Positions 47,691-57,527 of a stretch of DNA of 64,000 nucleotides are shown here, piece by piece. A program made the position numbers and the translations under genes. The stretch covers positions 186,001 to 250,000 of the forward strand of contig JADJNY010000008.1 in NCBI GenBank assembly GCA_016714045.1, given 5' to 3'. How positions within the stretch are numbered: the stretch's first letter is position 1; each line of letters begins with the position of its first letter. The notes under the pieces are model-generated. The model saw nothing but the letters and a program-made list of their open reading frames with translations. It did not search any database and had not been told where the DNA came from. This stretch comes from Planctomycetota bacterium (GTDB lineage: Bacteria > Planctomycetota > UBA1135 > GCA-002686595).

Positions 47691-47720
47691 GCCGCCCGCC
47701 TCGTGCGGGCGGCTTCGTTT
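47691..47720 (+). terminator. Intrinsic terminator between the two HEAT-repeat genes
   Basis: GCCGCCCGC (47691-47699) pairs with GCGGGCGGC (47705-47713) around a CTCGT loop, followed by TTCGTTT. It suggests that the two paralogues are separately transcribed. Confidence 0.7.
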
Positions 47721-47824
47721 CCCGGCCGGCCATGGGGCCGTCTCACCCGATTCCGTGACAGGTCGAAGCCCCTGTGGTAGACCACCGTGGTCCTGGCAGG
47801 GCAGTTCTCGCGGCGGAGGCAGAC

Positions 47825-49814
47825 ATGACGGCAGGCTGGATGCGGCACGCGGCAGGCGTGCTCGTGGCTACGCTCGTATCCCTGGACCAGGCAGGCGCGC
47901 ACGGAGGGACGTACTACGGCCCGGGCTCGACCGTGCCGACCGGATACCCGATGGGACCGACCGCTCCGACGGGGCCGGTCAGCACGGGGGCGCCGAGCGG
48001 CGGCTCCGTGGCGACCGGCGGGCCCTCCCCGACGAACGACTCGACGTCGTGGCAGACGTGGTGGGCGCTGAACCGCGCGGGGTACCTCGAACTGCGCACC
48101 ACGCTCCAGCAGGCGGCGCTCGCGACGGGTGGCGACGACGCGTTCTTCGGACTCAATGGCACGTTCGCGCGGGATACGCGCCCGACGATCGCCGCGTTGC
48201 GCGACCGTGTCCGTCCGGTGCTCCTCGCCGCCCTCCAGCGCGAGCGGAACCCCGACGTGCTCACGGGTGCCTTGCTCGCGCTGGCCAAGGTCGGCGACGA
48301 GCAGGTCGACCCCGAAGGGACGATCCGAGTCGCGTTGCGCGGCTTTCTCGGCCACTCCAACCAGGAGGTCGCGGAGAGCGCGACGATCGGGCTCGGGATC
48401 CTCGGCGACGCCGCAGCGGCCCCTTGGCTCGCGAGCCTGCTGCGCGACGACGAGGCCGCGCGCCGGGACTTCACGCACGGGATCGTGCCGCCGCGCACGC
48501 GCGCGTTCGCCGCATACGCGCTCGGACTCCTCGGTCAACGACGTGCGAACCCCGATCTGCGGCGCTACTGCGCGCAGGCGCTCTGCACGGCGCTCGCGGA
48601 CGAGAAGCTCGGCGTGCAAGACGTCCGCGTCGGTTGCGTGCTCGGCCTCGGGCTCCTGCCCGTGCTTCCCGAGCGCCTCTCCGGCGGTAGCGGACTCACG
48701 GCCTCCGTTCCAACGGCCTCGCGCGCGGATCAAATCGCGTGGCTGCAAAAGCGCCTCGACGACCCGCAGACGAACGACGTCGTGCGCGCTCCACTCCCGG
48801 TGAGTCTCGCGCGGCTCGTCCACGATGCGCGACCGGAACTCGCGCAGGATCTCGAGCTGCGTCTGCTAGCGCTCCTCGATCGTGACGCACGTACGTCGGC
48901 CGCGATGCAGCAGGCCGCCGTGACGGCGCTCGGCCTGCTCGGCGACAACGACGAGGATCCCAACGACCGACGCATCGCCGAAACCCTGCGCTCATCGACG
49001 GGGCGCGCGGAGGGGTACGCGCGCCGGCTCGCGTACATCGCGCTCGCTCGAACCGGAGCACGCGAAGGGACCACCGCGGGGCGCGACGTCGGGCTCCGCA
49101 ACGCGCGGAACTTTCTGCTCGGAGAGCTTGCGTCCGAGAACGGCCAAGTTCGTCCGTGGGCCGGGCTCGCGCTCGGGATCCTCGAGCACGCGCGCCTTCG
49201 CCTTGGCGAGGACCCCTCGCCCGAGACGACGAGCGCCTTGCGCGCGACGCTCGCGAAGCGCGACGGGCCGGCGGAGGCGGGCGCGTACTGCCTCGCGCTC
49301 GGGCTCTGTCGAGACACGGCGGCGCGCGAGGCCGTCGAGGCGATCGCGACGCGTACGTCGGACGACGACCTGCAGGCGGGTGCGTGTCTTGCGCTTGGGC
49401 TGATCGGCGAGCCCGCTTCGGTCGAACCGCTCCGGCGCGTCGTTGCTGCCTCGCGTCACCGCCCGATCGTGTTGCGCGACGCCTCGATCGCGCTCGGGTT
49501 GCTCGGCGACCACGAACTCGTGCCGCTGCTCGTGAGCTGGCTGCGCGACGCGCCGAACCTCGGCCAACTCTCGGCGACGGCGAGCGCGCTCGGCTGGCTC
49601 GGCGATCAGCGCGCGATCGAGCCGCTGTGCGAGCTCGTGGCCACGACGCAGGCTCCGGATCGAGCGCGCGTTCGCCGCCGTGGCCTTGGGGCTGATCGGC
49701 GAAAAAGACCTCCTCCCCTGGAACGCGATCTACGCGCGTGACTCGATCTGGTGGCTCGCGCCGTCGACGTTCTACGACCCGTTGACAGGAGCAGGCATCC
49801 TCGACCTGCTCTGA
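47825..49814 (+). pseudogene. Exported HEAT-repeat protein (AHGGTY family), second copy, frameshifted
   Basis: A paralogue of the upstream gene. After a signal peptide it reads AHGGTYYGPGSTVP, then a shorter linker, then WQTWWALNRAGYLELR and HEAT-like helices including RTRAFAAYALGLLGQRRAN and RPWAGLALGILEHARL. Near 49664-49670 the frame changes. The proper C-terminus (FAAVALGLIGEKDLLPWNAI ... GAGILDLL) is read two bases off to the stop at 49814. Restoring one GC pair in GAGCGCGCGTTC gives 663 aa. In the original frame the protein ends in Arg-rich nonsense at 49741. Confidence 0.85.
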
Positions 49815-49821
49815 TCGCTGC

Positions 49822-50354
49822 CTAGGTCGCTCGCCGCGTGCTGGCGCGCTCGCGCCAGGCGAGGGCGAAGAGGACACCGACACCTGCGACGCCGAGCGCC
49901 GTCGCGACGAGTCGCGCGAGCTCGAGCGCGCGCTGACTCTCGGTCGCCGCGCGCTCGAGTTCGCGCACTTCGTCGCGGCGGCGTTCCAGCGCCGTATGCC
50001 ATGCGGGAGCCTCCGCAGGGCCCGGCGGTGAGGTGCTCAGGATGGAGGCGAGCTGCTCGGCGCCGCGGCGAGCCCCCGCGACGTCGCGCAGTGTCGCGCT
50101 GAGCTCCGCGTACCGCAGCGCGAGCGCGGCGTCGCGAAGATGCTCATCGACGCCGCGGCGCGCGCTGCGTGCGCACCGCCCAGGTCCCCCGCGTGGTAGC
50201 GCACCTCGACTTCGCCGCGCACGCGCGAGGCAGGGTCGGCGAGGTGCGCGGCGGCGGCGAGTCCCTCGGCGTAGTCGCGGCGTGTGAGCGCCGCCTGCAC
50301 CGGATCTTGGTCGAGCGAAGCGAGGATCGCCGCTACGAGCGCAGCGGCGATCAC
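49822..50354 (-). pseudogene. Repeat-like protein with C-terminal TM segment, frameshifted
   Basis: This gene is broken into pieces too short to stand out alone. It starts at a GTG overlapping the upstream stop (GTGA). The first part reads VIAAALVAAILASLDQDPVQ and AALTRRDYAEGLAAAAHLAD, a signal-like then TPR-like sequence. After a one-base shift near 50145-50159 it continues EHLRDAALALRYAELSATLR and ends in a TM-like LVATALGVAGVGVLFALAWR before TAG. Adding one G to GGCGTCGATGAG makes about 177 aa. Tail-anchored topology is inferred. Confidence 0.6.
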
Positions 50355-51955
50355 GGCGAGCCTCCGAACGCGCTCCGCGCGAGCTCGATCGAGCGCAGCT
50401 GCAATCGTTCGATGTCGCAGCGATCGTCGGTCAGCGGCGCGCTCCCTGCATCGTCGAAGCGGCGTGCGGCTCCGGGGAGCGCGAGCCGTCGGGCGAGGTC
50501 CGCGAGTCGCGCGTCGGTCGGCACGAACGCCGCGTCGATCGGGTCGACGAGCGGCGCCCCGTTGCGAGCCACGAGCACGACGTTGCGCGAGAACGGGACG
50601 CGCAGCGCGAGCACGCTGGTCCGCATCCCGTTCGCCGCGCTCGCGGCGACGGCCTCGAGCACCGGATCGTGGAGCGCGAACGCGCCGACGTTGACGCACA
50701 GGAAGCCGCCCGGTGCGAGGCGCTCCCGCGCGAGCGCGAAGAACTCGCGCGTGCAGAGGTGCGCGGGGATCTCCATCTGGTTCGAGTAGGCGTCGAGCAC
50801 GAGCTCGTCGAACCCACCTTCGGAGTGCTCGAGCGCCGCGCGTGCGTCCCATCCCGCGAGCACGCGCCGGCTCGGCCCCGCGGTGAGCTCCATCCACCGC
50901 TCGCCGAGCTCGACGACGGCCGGATCGATCTCGACGCCGAACGCGTCCAGTTCGGTGCCCGCGGGGAGGGCTCCGTCGAGCACGCGGAACGTGGTGCCCG
51001 CGCCGAGCCCGAGCACGCCGACCCGCCAGCGGCGGGGACTACCCGCCCACCACGCGGGCAGGGCGAAGACGTCGTAGTACGCCCCGTCGCCGATCGGCCC
51101 CGGTTCCGCGATCCACACGGACTGGAACGAGTCGAAGGCCTCGTTGACCTGGAGCTCGCGGCGCGCGCGCGGCGCGCCGTCGCCGTTGGCCGCGAACTCG
51201 ACGACCCGCACGGACTGGTACGGCGACTCGCGCGCTTCGAGCAGCACGCCGCCCGCGGGGAGCGATGGACGAGATAGATCGCCCGCGAACGCCGCAGACC
51301 CGGAGGCGAGCACGAGGGCAGCGGCCATGCGTCGATGCGCGAGCCAGGCGACGACGCCGCCGAGGAGCGCGAGCAAGCCGCCGGCCGCGAGAAACGTGCG
51401 CGCGAGCCCGAGCTCGGGCACGAGCAGGAAGCTCGTCGCGAAGGTGCCGGCGAGGCTCCCGAGCGTCGAGACGCACAACACGCGTCCGCCGGCTGAGCCC
51501 GCGCCCGCGTGCGCGCGACGTTCGAGCAGCTCGACGCAGAGGGGCGCGATCGTGCCGAGCAGGAGCGCGGAGGGCAGGAAGAGGCACGCCGCCGTGGCGA
51601 GGCTCCCCCACCGGAGCAAGCCGGCGACTTCGTCGAGCGCGAGGCCCGGAGGGAGGAACGTCGTGGCGACGCGCGGCGCGAGCGCCGGCAGCCACGCCGC
51701 GGCGGCGCCAGCGACGAGGAGCACGAGGCCCAGCGCCGCTTCGGGGCGTTCACGCCGCGAGAGCCGCGCGCCGACGAGGTAGCCGAGCGAGAGCGCGAAG
51801 AGGACGACGCCGATTACGTTCGTCCACACGGCCTGGCTCGTGCCGAACCACGGCGCGAGCAGGCGGACGGCGGCGAGCTCGACGACCATCGTGCCGGCGC
51901 CCGCCAAAGCGGCGACGACGAGCACGAGGGCGCTGGGGATCCGAAGCGAGCTCAC
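50351..51955 (-). CDS. Membrane-fused spermidine synthase-like protein
   Basis: A 534-aa protein. The N-terminal 200 residues have six to seven TM segments (ELAAVRLLAPWFGTSQAVWT is the typical start of this family). The C-terminal part is a SAM-type methyltransferase/aminopropyltransferase fold with VGVLGLGAGTTFRVLDGALP and GVEIDPAVVELGERWMEL. The region FDELVLDAYSNQMEIPAHLC fits the substrate loop. Such fused proteins are common in bacteria, but whether they make polyamines is unproven. Stop and next start overlap (GTGA). Confidence 0.82.
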   Translation of the reverse strand: MSSLRIPSALVLVVAALAGAGTMVVELAAVRLLAPWFGTSQAVWTNVIGVVLFALSLGYLVGARLSRRERPEAALGLVLLVAGAAAAWLPALAPRVATTFLPPGLALDEVAGLLRWGSLATAACLFLPSALLLGTIAPLCVELLERRAHAGAGSAGGRVLCVSTLGSLAGTFATSFLLVPELGLARTFLAAGGLLALLGGVVAWLAHRRMAAALVLASGSAAFAGDLSRPSLPAGGVLLEARESPYQSVRVVEFAANGDGAPRARRELQVNEAFDSFQSVWIAEPGPIGDGAYYDVFALPAWWAGSPRRWRVGVLGLGAGTTFRVLDGALPAGTELDAFGVEIDPAVVELGERWMELTAGPSRRVLAGWDARAALEHSEGGFDELVLDAYSNQMEIPAHLCTREFFALARERLAPGGFLCVNVGAFALHDPVLEAVAASAANGMRTSVLALRVPFSRNVVLVARNGAPLVDPIDAAFVPTDARLADLARRLALPGAARRFDDAGSAPLTDDRCDIERLQLRSIELARSAFGGSP

Positions 51956-51995
51956 GCGCGAAAGCCCGACGGGAACGCGAGCGCGGCCGAGGCGC

Positions 51996-53307
51996 TCACT
52001 TGTCCTTCGGCTTGTCCTTGGGCTTGGGCTTCGGCGGGATGTCGAGACGCTTGGTCGCGACGTACACGCGCCCCGGGTCGCTCGAGCGGCTGCGCATCGC
52101 GCCGAGGGTGGTGTTCAGGTTGCGCGGGACCTTCTCGATCGTCTCGGTCCCGTTGCGGATGAACTTGATCTCCTTGTCGAGGTCGACGAGCTGGTCGTTC
52201 AGGGAGATCGTCACCTCGGTGGCCCCGTCGGCCTCGATCGTGATCGTGTTCGTGTCGCGCGCCGCCGTCGCCAAGAGTCGCACCGACGCGTCGAAGCGCG
52301 GCGTCTGGACCCAGTAGGAGCGCGCAGGGTTGTTCGGCTCGGCGACGAGCAGGACCTGCGGCGGGTTCGAGAGGCGCGGATGGTCCTTCATCCACGCCCA
52401 GAGGTCCGCTTCTTTCGCCTCGGGCTTGATCGTGCAGGTGTCGAACTTCTCCGTCGCGAGCCGCTCGGAGAACGACGTGGCGCCGCTGCCCGCGCCCGCG
52501 AACAGGCTCGGCAGGTTCTTGAAGGGCTCGATCGCGAGCTTGTCGGGCACGTCGCCGCTGCGGCCTGCGACGCCCGCGAAGTTGTCCGGGAAGCGCGCGG
52601 CCGTCGCGCACGCAGCGCGCACGCCTTCGCCCGTGCCGCAGAGGTAGACGCGATCGAAGTCGACGGCGACGAGCTTGCGCGCGTCGACGAGCACGGCGAG
52701 CACGTTCGAGATCCCGCCGTCCTTGACCTTGCCGTCGTCGAGCCGCGCGGCGGGCTCGGTCCACGTCGCCGTGTCCTCGGGCATGCTGACCGCGACGAGG
52801 ATGGCCTCGTCGCGGATCGCGGCGTCCGTCCACTTCTCGTTGATGCTGCGCGGGCTTCTGGTCCTTGTCGGGTACGAGCAGGATCATCGGGTACGACTTG
52901 CGCGCGTCGTACTTGCTCGGGACCCAGACCGAGTAGCTCAAGACGGCCTTCGGGTCGTTGTCGACGAGCGGCTTCGGACAGGAGAAGTCCTTGATGCCGC
53001 CCTTCTTCAGCGCGTTCGCCTTCTTGTCGAAGTCGAACGAGGTCCAGAGCGAGCGCCCGAGGTCGCCGGGCAGCGAGAGCGGGCTCTTGCCGAGGCGCTT
53101 CTCGATCTTCTTCAGCTCGTCGCTGACCTTCTCGAGTGCCTTGTCCGTGCCGCTGTTCTTGGCGTAGGCCTCGAAGTAGGCGGCGAGCTGCTTCCCGAGC
53201 GATTCGTGTTCGGCCGGCTTGAAGAGGTCCTCGAGGAGCGGGGCCGCGAAGGCCGAGCAGAGGACGATCGAACCAAGGCCCAGAGCGAGGGACAGGCGTC
53301 TCGACAT
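51996..53307 (-). pseudogene. Exported alpha/beta-hydrolase-like protein, frameshifted
   Basis: Starts with a signal peptide (RRLSLALGLGSIVLCSAFA) and a helical stretch with a Lys-rich region. SYSVWVPSKYDARKSYPMIL leads into the fold of secreted esterase-like hydrolases. Near 52848-52853 the frame changes. The second part begins SMPEDTATWTEPAARLDDGK and has VYLCGTGEGVRAACATAARF, where the usual nucleophile elbow GxSxG is G-T-G-E-G. A Lys/Pro tail ends the protein. Restoring one CG pair gives 437 aa. With the serine missing, it may be non-catalytic. Confidence 0.65.
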
Positions 53308-53346
53308 GGCGTACCTGGGGAGAACTAGAGGGGTCCAGGGCCCGGG

Positions 53347-54258
53347 TCACGGGCCACGAGGTTCACCCGGTGCAAGACGCGCGGTCTCACGCTCGGGAGC
53401 GAGGAGCGCGAGGGCCCAGACGCGCCGGGCCCCCACGTTCGCGCGTGCATCATCCAGAAAGGGCCGCGCCAGGGCCAGCGCCTCGGCCGTTTCTCCGCGC
53501 TCGAGCCGTTCCCGAGCCAGCAGGAGGCCGGCCTCGGACGATCCGGACGCGAGCGCCGTGCCGAGCGCGTCGAGCGCGGTCTCCTGGTCGCCGCGCGCGC
53601 GGGCGTCGCGCGCGCGCTCGAGGGCGAGCGCGGCGCGCTCCTCCGCCGTCCGTTCGTCGCGCTCGAGGCGCGCGAGCAGGTCGGCTGCTTCGGCGAGCCG
53701 GCCGTTCGCGCGCAGGACGCGCGCGCAGAGGACGCCGCTCTCGACGGTCTCGTCGCGGCGCAGCCACGCGCGCGCGATCGCCTCGGCGGGCTCGAGACGC
53801 AGCCCGGCGAGGTCGTCCTGGAGCACCTCGCGCGCGAGCTCGAACCGCTCGGGGAGCTCGCTCGACGCGGCCTCGTCGAGCGTGTGCACGACGGCCTCCG
53901 TCCGCAGCGGCCCCGGCAGCGTCACCTCGGCCGCGAGGCGCGCTTCTCCCGGCAGGAAGTCGAGCACAATGCCGGGGTCGCGCACGCGGCGGGCGTCGAG
54001 CCCGTCCTGACGCGCGAGCTGAGCTGCGAGGACGCGCGCCCGGAACGCGAGCGCGCGGTCGCTGCGCTGGCGAGCGGCGCTCTCACGCCGGGCGGCCGTG
54101 CGCTGCAGCTCGGCGCGCAGGGTCGCGTGCTCGCGCGCATCGCGCGGCAACGTCTCGAGCCGCGCGAGCGCGTTCCAGACGGGAAGCCACTCGGCCTCGA
54201 CGGCGGCGCGCGGTCGCGCGCCGTCGCCCTGCAGCGCGACGAGCGCCGCGAGGATCAG
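53347..54258 (-). CDS. Exported helix-rich repeat protein, unusual start
   Basis: About 303 aa, with hydrophobic LILAALVALQGDGA near the N-terminus, then helical repeats such as RLAEAADLLARLERDERTA and ALDALGTALASGSSEAGLLL, TPR-like. There is no ATG, GTG or TTG in frame near the start; the best candidate is a CTG at 54258 that overlaps the purM stop as CTGA, mirroring the ATGA/GTGA junctions elsewhere. A start inside purM or an undetected indel cannot be excluded. Function unknown. Confidence 0.55.
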   Translation of the reverse strand: MILAALVALQGDGARPRAAVEAEWLPVWNALARLETLPRDAREHATLRAELQRTAARRESAARQRSDRALAFRARVLAAQLARQDGLDARRVRDPGIVLDFLPGEARLAAEVTLPGPLRTEAVVHTLDEAASSELPERFELAREVLQDDLAGLRLEPAEAIARAWLRRDETVESGVLCARVLRANGRLAEAADLLARLERDERTAEERAALALERARDARARGDQETALDALGTALASGSSEAGLLLARERLERGETAEALALARPFLDDARANVGARRVWALALLAPERETARLAPGEPRGP

Positions 54259-55307
54259 GCATCCAGCCAGCGCACCGCTCCTTCGGCGGCGCGCGCGGTC
54301 TCCGTCCGGCCGAGGACGTGAACCCGCTCGCCTTGCGCCGCGAGGTGCTCGCGCACGGCGCGTTCGTGGTCCGGCGCGACGAAGATCACCATGCCGATGC
54401 CCATGTTGAACACGTGGTACGCCTCCTCGCGGGAGACGCGGCCTTGCTCGCACAAGAAGCGGAACAGCGCGGGCGGCGTCCAGCGCGCGCGGTCGATCCA
54501 CGCGTCGCAGCCGTTCAAGACGCGTGGGACGTTGTCGACGAGCCCGCCGCCTGTGATGTGCGCGAGCGCCGCGATGCGGTCCTGCTCGAGCAGCGGCCAG
54601 AGCGGCTTCAAGTACGGCCGGTGGACGGCGAGCAGCGCTTCGCCGACGCTCGGGCCGCCGAGCTCGCGCGGACGGTCCGACATCGCGAGCTTGAGCTCGT
54701 CGAACAGGATCTTGCGCGCGAGCGAGTAGCCGTTCGTGTGCAGCCCCGACGATTCGAGCGCGAGGATCGTCTGCCCGGGCTTGACGCGCGTGCCGTCGAG
54801 CAGCTTCTCGCGCTTGACCGAGCCTACGATGAAGCCCGCGAGGTCGAAGTCGCCCGGCGCGTAGAGCCCCGGCATCTCGGCGGTCTCGCCGCCGAGGAGC
54901 GCGAAGCCGTTCTCGGCGCACGCCTCCGCGCAGCCGCGGATGATGTCGCCGACGATGCGCGGCTCCATCTTCCCCACGGCGACGTAGTCCATGAAGAAGA
55001 GCGGCCGCGCGCCCTGGACGAGGATGTCGTCGATGCAGTGGTGCACGATGTCGCGGCCGATCGTGTCGTACACGCCAGCGCGCTTCGCGACCTCGAGCTT
55101 CGTGCCGACGCCGTCGGCGCTCGCCACGAGGATCTCGCCGCCGCACCCGACCCGCGCGGGGTCGAAGAGGCCGCCGAACGAGCCCACGTCACCGAGCACG
55201 CCCGGCGTGAAGCTCTTGCGGATCGCCGCCGTGGCGGCTTCGACCGCGGCGTACTTCTTCTCGATGTCGACGCCGGCCTCGGCGTAACGGGTGGGGCTCT
55301 GGCTCAT
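54255..55307 (-). CDS. purM: Phosphoribosylformylglycinamidine cyclo-ligase
   Basis: A 350-aa ATP-dependent enzyme making AIR, step five of purine synthesis. Family motifs include GVLGDVGSFGGLFD, SADGVGTKLEVAK, DDILVQGARPLFFMDYVAVG, GGETAEMPGLYAPGDFDLAG and ITGGGLVDNVPRVL. Length matches bacterial PurM. A minus-strand TATGCT (55349-55344) is a possible -10. The stop overlaps the next gene. Confidence 0.95.
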   Translation of the reverse strand: MSQSPTRYAEAGVDIEKKYAAVEAATAAIRKSFTPGVLGDVGSFGGLFDPARVGCGGEILVASADGVGTKLEVAKRAGVYDTIGRDIVHHCIDDILVQGARPLFFMDYVAVGKMEPRIVGDIIRGCAEACAENGFALLGGETAEMPGLYAPGDFDLAGFIVGSVKREKLLDGTRVKPGQTILALESSGLHTNGYSLARKILFDELKLAMSDRPRELGGPSVGEALLAVHRPYLKPLWPLLEQDRIAALAHITGGGLVDNVPRVLNGCDAWIDRARWTPPALFRFLCEQGRVSREEAYHVFNMGIGMVIFVAPDHERAVREHLAAQGERVHVLGRTETARAAEGAVRWLDA

Positions 55308-55531
55308 CGTGGAGGGCTCCGGACCTCGGCCGGAGCGGCGCGCAGCATAGCGGGCCCGCGGAGCGAGGGCACGTGCCGAGGCGGGCTCGCGGCGGCTTCG
55401 ACGGGCGCCGGCCTGCGCGTCTCACGCGCGCGGACGCCGCAGCCGATCGAGGATCCGCGGTCCGTTCTGGAACCCGAGGTCCGGGGGCAGGGCCTCGAGG
55501 TCGAACCAGGCGGCCTCGAGTGTGCAACCGG

Positions 55532-57014
55532 GCACATGGGTAACAGTCATGACCGGGCACATGGGTGACACTTTTTCGGGTACGAGGGGCGGAGCCCCGC
55601 CCTCGGGCGGATCGACGTGTCGATCCTGCGGCAGCTGCCGAAGGGCCGCAGGCCCGGAGGTCCCCCCATGGGGGCGCGCGCGCACGGCATCCGGGGAGGC
55701 TCCCTCTCGCGCGATCGACGAGCTGTCGGAGCTCATCGCTTGATCCGTGTCCGGGCACATGGGTGACAGTCGCTCAATCGCCGCTTGCCGTGATCGGCAA
55801 GAGTGTTCGCGAGCGCTCGTGGAGCACACCGAGCCGCATCGGTCCCAAGTGGACGCGCCACCGTCCTCTTCGGTCTGCTCGACGCCGACACACCTGTCGC
55901 GAACGCTTCGCCGACGAACACGTAGCCGCCAGCCCACTTCATCGTGCCGTCGCGACGAATCCGACGCGTCTCGAAGCTCGACGCATACTCGTGGTCCGGC
56001 AGGTGACGCGTCATCGGTCTCGGCGAAGGCGTGTACAGCTGCGCAGGCACGCGCATGCCAAGCGCCTCGTGCGGACGCTCTTCGTTGTAGTGCTCGGAAG
56101 CGAGCGAAGGCGTCTTGCTGCGCGCGGATCGACGCGCGGCGGCATTGCGGTTTCGGCCTTCAGCGTCTCGTGGAAGCGCTCGTGGCGTCCGTTTTGGTCC
56201 GGACGGCCTGGCTCGATCAACACCGGCTGCACGCCCAGGCGCATGAGCCACACGCCCAAGCGAGACAGCTTTCCCAGCCCGTTCGAGCCGAAAGGCGGGC
56301 CGTTGTCGCTGAGCATGAAGCGCGGGAGTCCGACGCGCCAGAAGACAGCCTCGAGCCGGTGACGCACGTCCTCGAGCTTCGGCGACACCAGCGCGCGGCA
56401 CTCCAACGACACTCGACTGAAGGAGTCGTTCACCGTCAGCGGATCGCAGCGTGCCGTCGCCGACACGAAACCAGCCCTTGTAGTCGATCGACCACACGTC
56501 ATTGGCCGCTGCGGCCACCACGGTGGGCGCGGAGCTCGGCTGACGTCGCACACGACCGCGTCGAGGACAAACGACACCAGCGCGGGTCAGGATCGCGTCC
56601 ACCGTGCTGCGCGCGGGCAGCTCCTCGTGCGCGCTGTCGCGAGCGAGGATCGCCAGGATCTTCTTCGCCCACGTCGGGTGCGCCTTACGCACGCGCAAGA
56701 TCGCGGCCTCGAGCTCCGCCGACGTCTGGTTCGGATGCGTGCGCGGAGCCCGCGACTGATCGCGAAGCGCGTCAGGACCGTCGCGCTCGTAGCGACTCAG
56801 GATCTTGTAGCCGGTCTTCCGGCTGATCCCGTAGCTCGCGCACAACTCGGTCATGGAATGACGGCCGCTCTGGGCGGCCGCGACGAACTTCAACCGCTCG
56901 TTCACAGGCTGGGTCTCGTGCCAAGGCATCCGGGCACGAGACACGGCGCCGCGACCCGCGTCACCTGGAAGTGTCACCCATGTGCCCGGTCACTTCTGTT
57001 ACCCATGTACCCGG
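55532..57014. mobile_element. IS481-like insertion sequence in the NUDIX gene
   Basis: About 1.48 kb, bounded by direct 5-bp repeats ACCGG at 55527-55531 and 57015-57019. Its ends are built from a 19-base unit CCGGGCACATGGGTGACAG: two copies at the left end (55528-55546 with one change, 55553-55571), a third inside at 55751-55769, and two inverted at the right end (56971-56989, 56996-57014). Between the outer left pair and the third copy is about 180 bases with a CCTGCGGC/GCCGCAGG hairpin. It encodes one transposase, which is frameshifted. Confidence 0.85.
55774..56929 (-). pseudogene. IS481-like DDE transposase, multiply frameshifted
   Basis: Starts MPWHETQPVNERLKFVAAAQ with an HTH (TELCASYGISRKTGYKILSR). 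The integrase core is present piecewise: first Asp in DVWSIDYKGWF, second in RFMLSDNGPPFGSNG, Glu in GRPDQNGRHERFHETLK. Near the end is HYNEERPHEALG. The true tail, WRVHLGPMRLGVLHERSRTL to a stop at 55774, is in yet another frame. Frame changes are near 56450, 56122, 56095 and two more before the tail. Many can be repaired by adding a CG pair. No single frame gives a working enzyme as written. Confidence 0.8.
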
Positions 57015-57527
57015 ACCGGACCCGAGGGCGTCCTCGCCGGCCGCGAGCACGCCCCCCACCGGGCGGCACAGGTACACGGCGAGGTTCGCCGACTTGCGCA
57101 GGTCCTCCGGCACGAACAGGAGATCGAGGAGCGCGATCACTTCGACTTCGACGCCGCACTCCTCGCGCACCTCGCGCACGGCGGCGGCCTCGGGCGGCTC
57201 GTCGATCTCCTGGTAGCCCGCCGGCAGCGCCCACGAGCCCCGGAACGGCTCGATCGCCCGGCGCACGAGCAGCACACGCCGCCGTTCGTCGAGCACGACC
57301 GCCGCCGACGCGGAGGCGGGGTTCTCGTAGAGCACGAAGGCGCAGGCCGAGCAGCCGAGGCGCTCGCGCCCCTCGATCGCGCCGAGCGCGAGCGGGCTCG
57401 CGCACAGCGGGCAGTGCTTCGCGCGGCGCTGCCAGGAGGTCATCTTCGGGCTCCGGTTCATCCGAGGTCGGCCCGCGCATCCGCGCGAGCCCGGGAGCCG
57501 AGCCGTCGCCGCGGAGGCGGCGGAGAG

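Larger units (their letters stand above)
55422..57461 (-). pseudogene. NUDIX hydrolase with zinc ribbon, split by an IS element
   Basis: The N-terminal part (57461-57015) has a zinc ribbon CPLCASPLALGAIEGRERLG with a second CxxC pair, and a perfect Nudix box G-x5-E-x7-REUxEExGU in GYQEIDEPPEAAAVREVREE. The C-terminal part (55526-55422) is CTLEAAWFDLEALPPDLGF to the stop. The insertion sits between them. Removing 55532-57014 plus one copy of the flanking ACCGG restores an uninterrupted 183-aa frame (…DALGSG-CTLEAAW…). Family members hydrolyse nucleoside diphosphate derivatives; substrate unknown. As written it is inactivated. It lies upstream of purM on the same strand. Confidence 0.88.

Noticed and set aside
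50037..50897. 286-codon ORF on the minus strand
   Set aside because: Mostly a shadow of the spermidine-synthase-like gene; only its last part coincides with the real frame of the 49822-50354 gene.
55528..57014. Repeated 19-base units as a CRISPR or regulatory array
   Set aside because: They are in inverted pairs at the ends of a transposase-bearing element and have no regular spacers.
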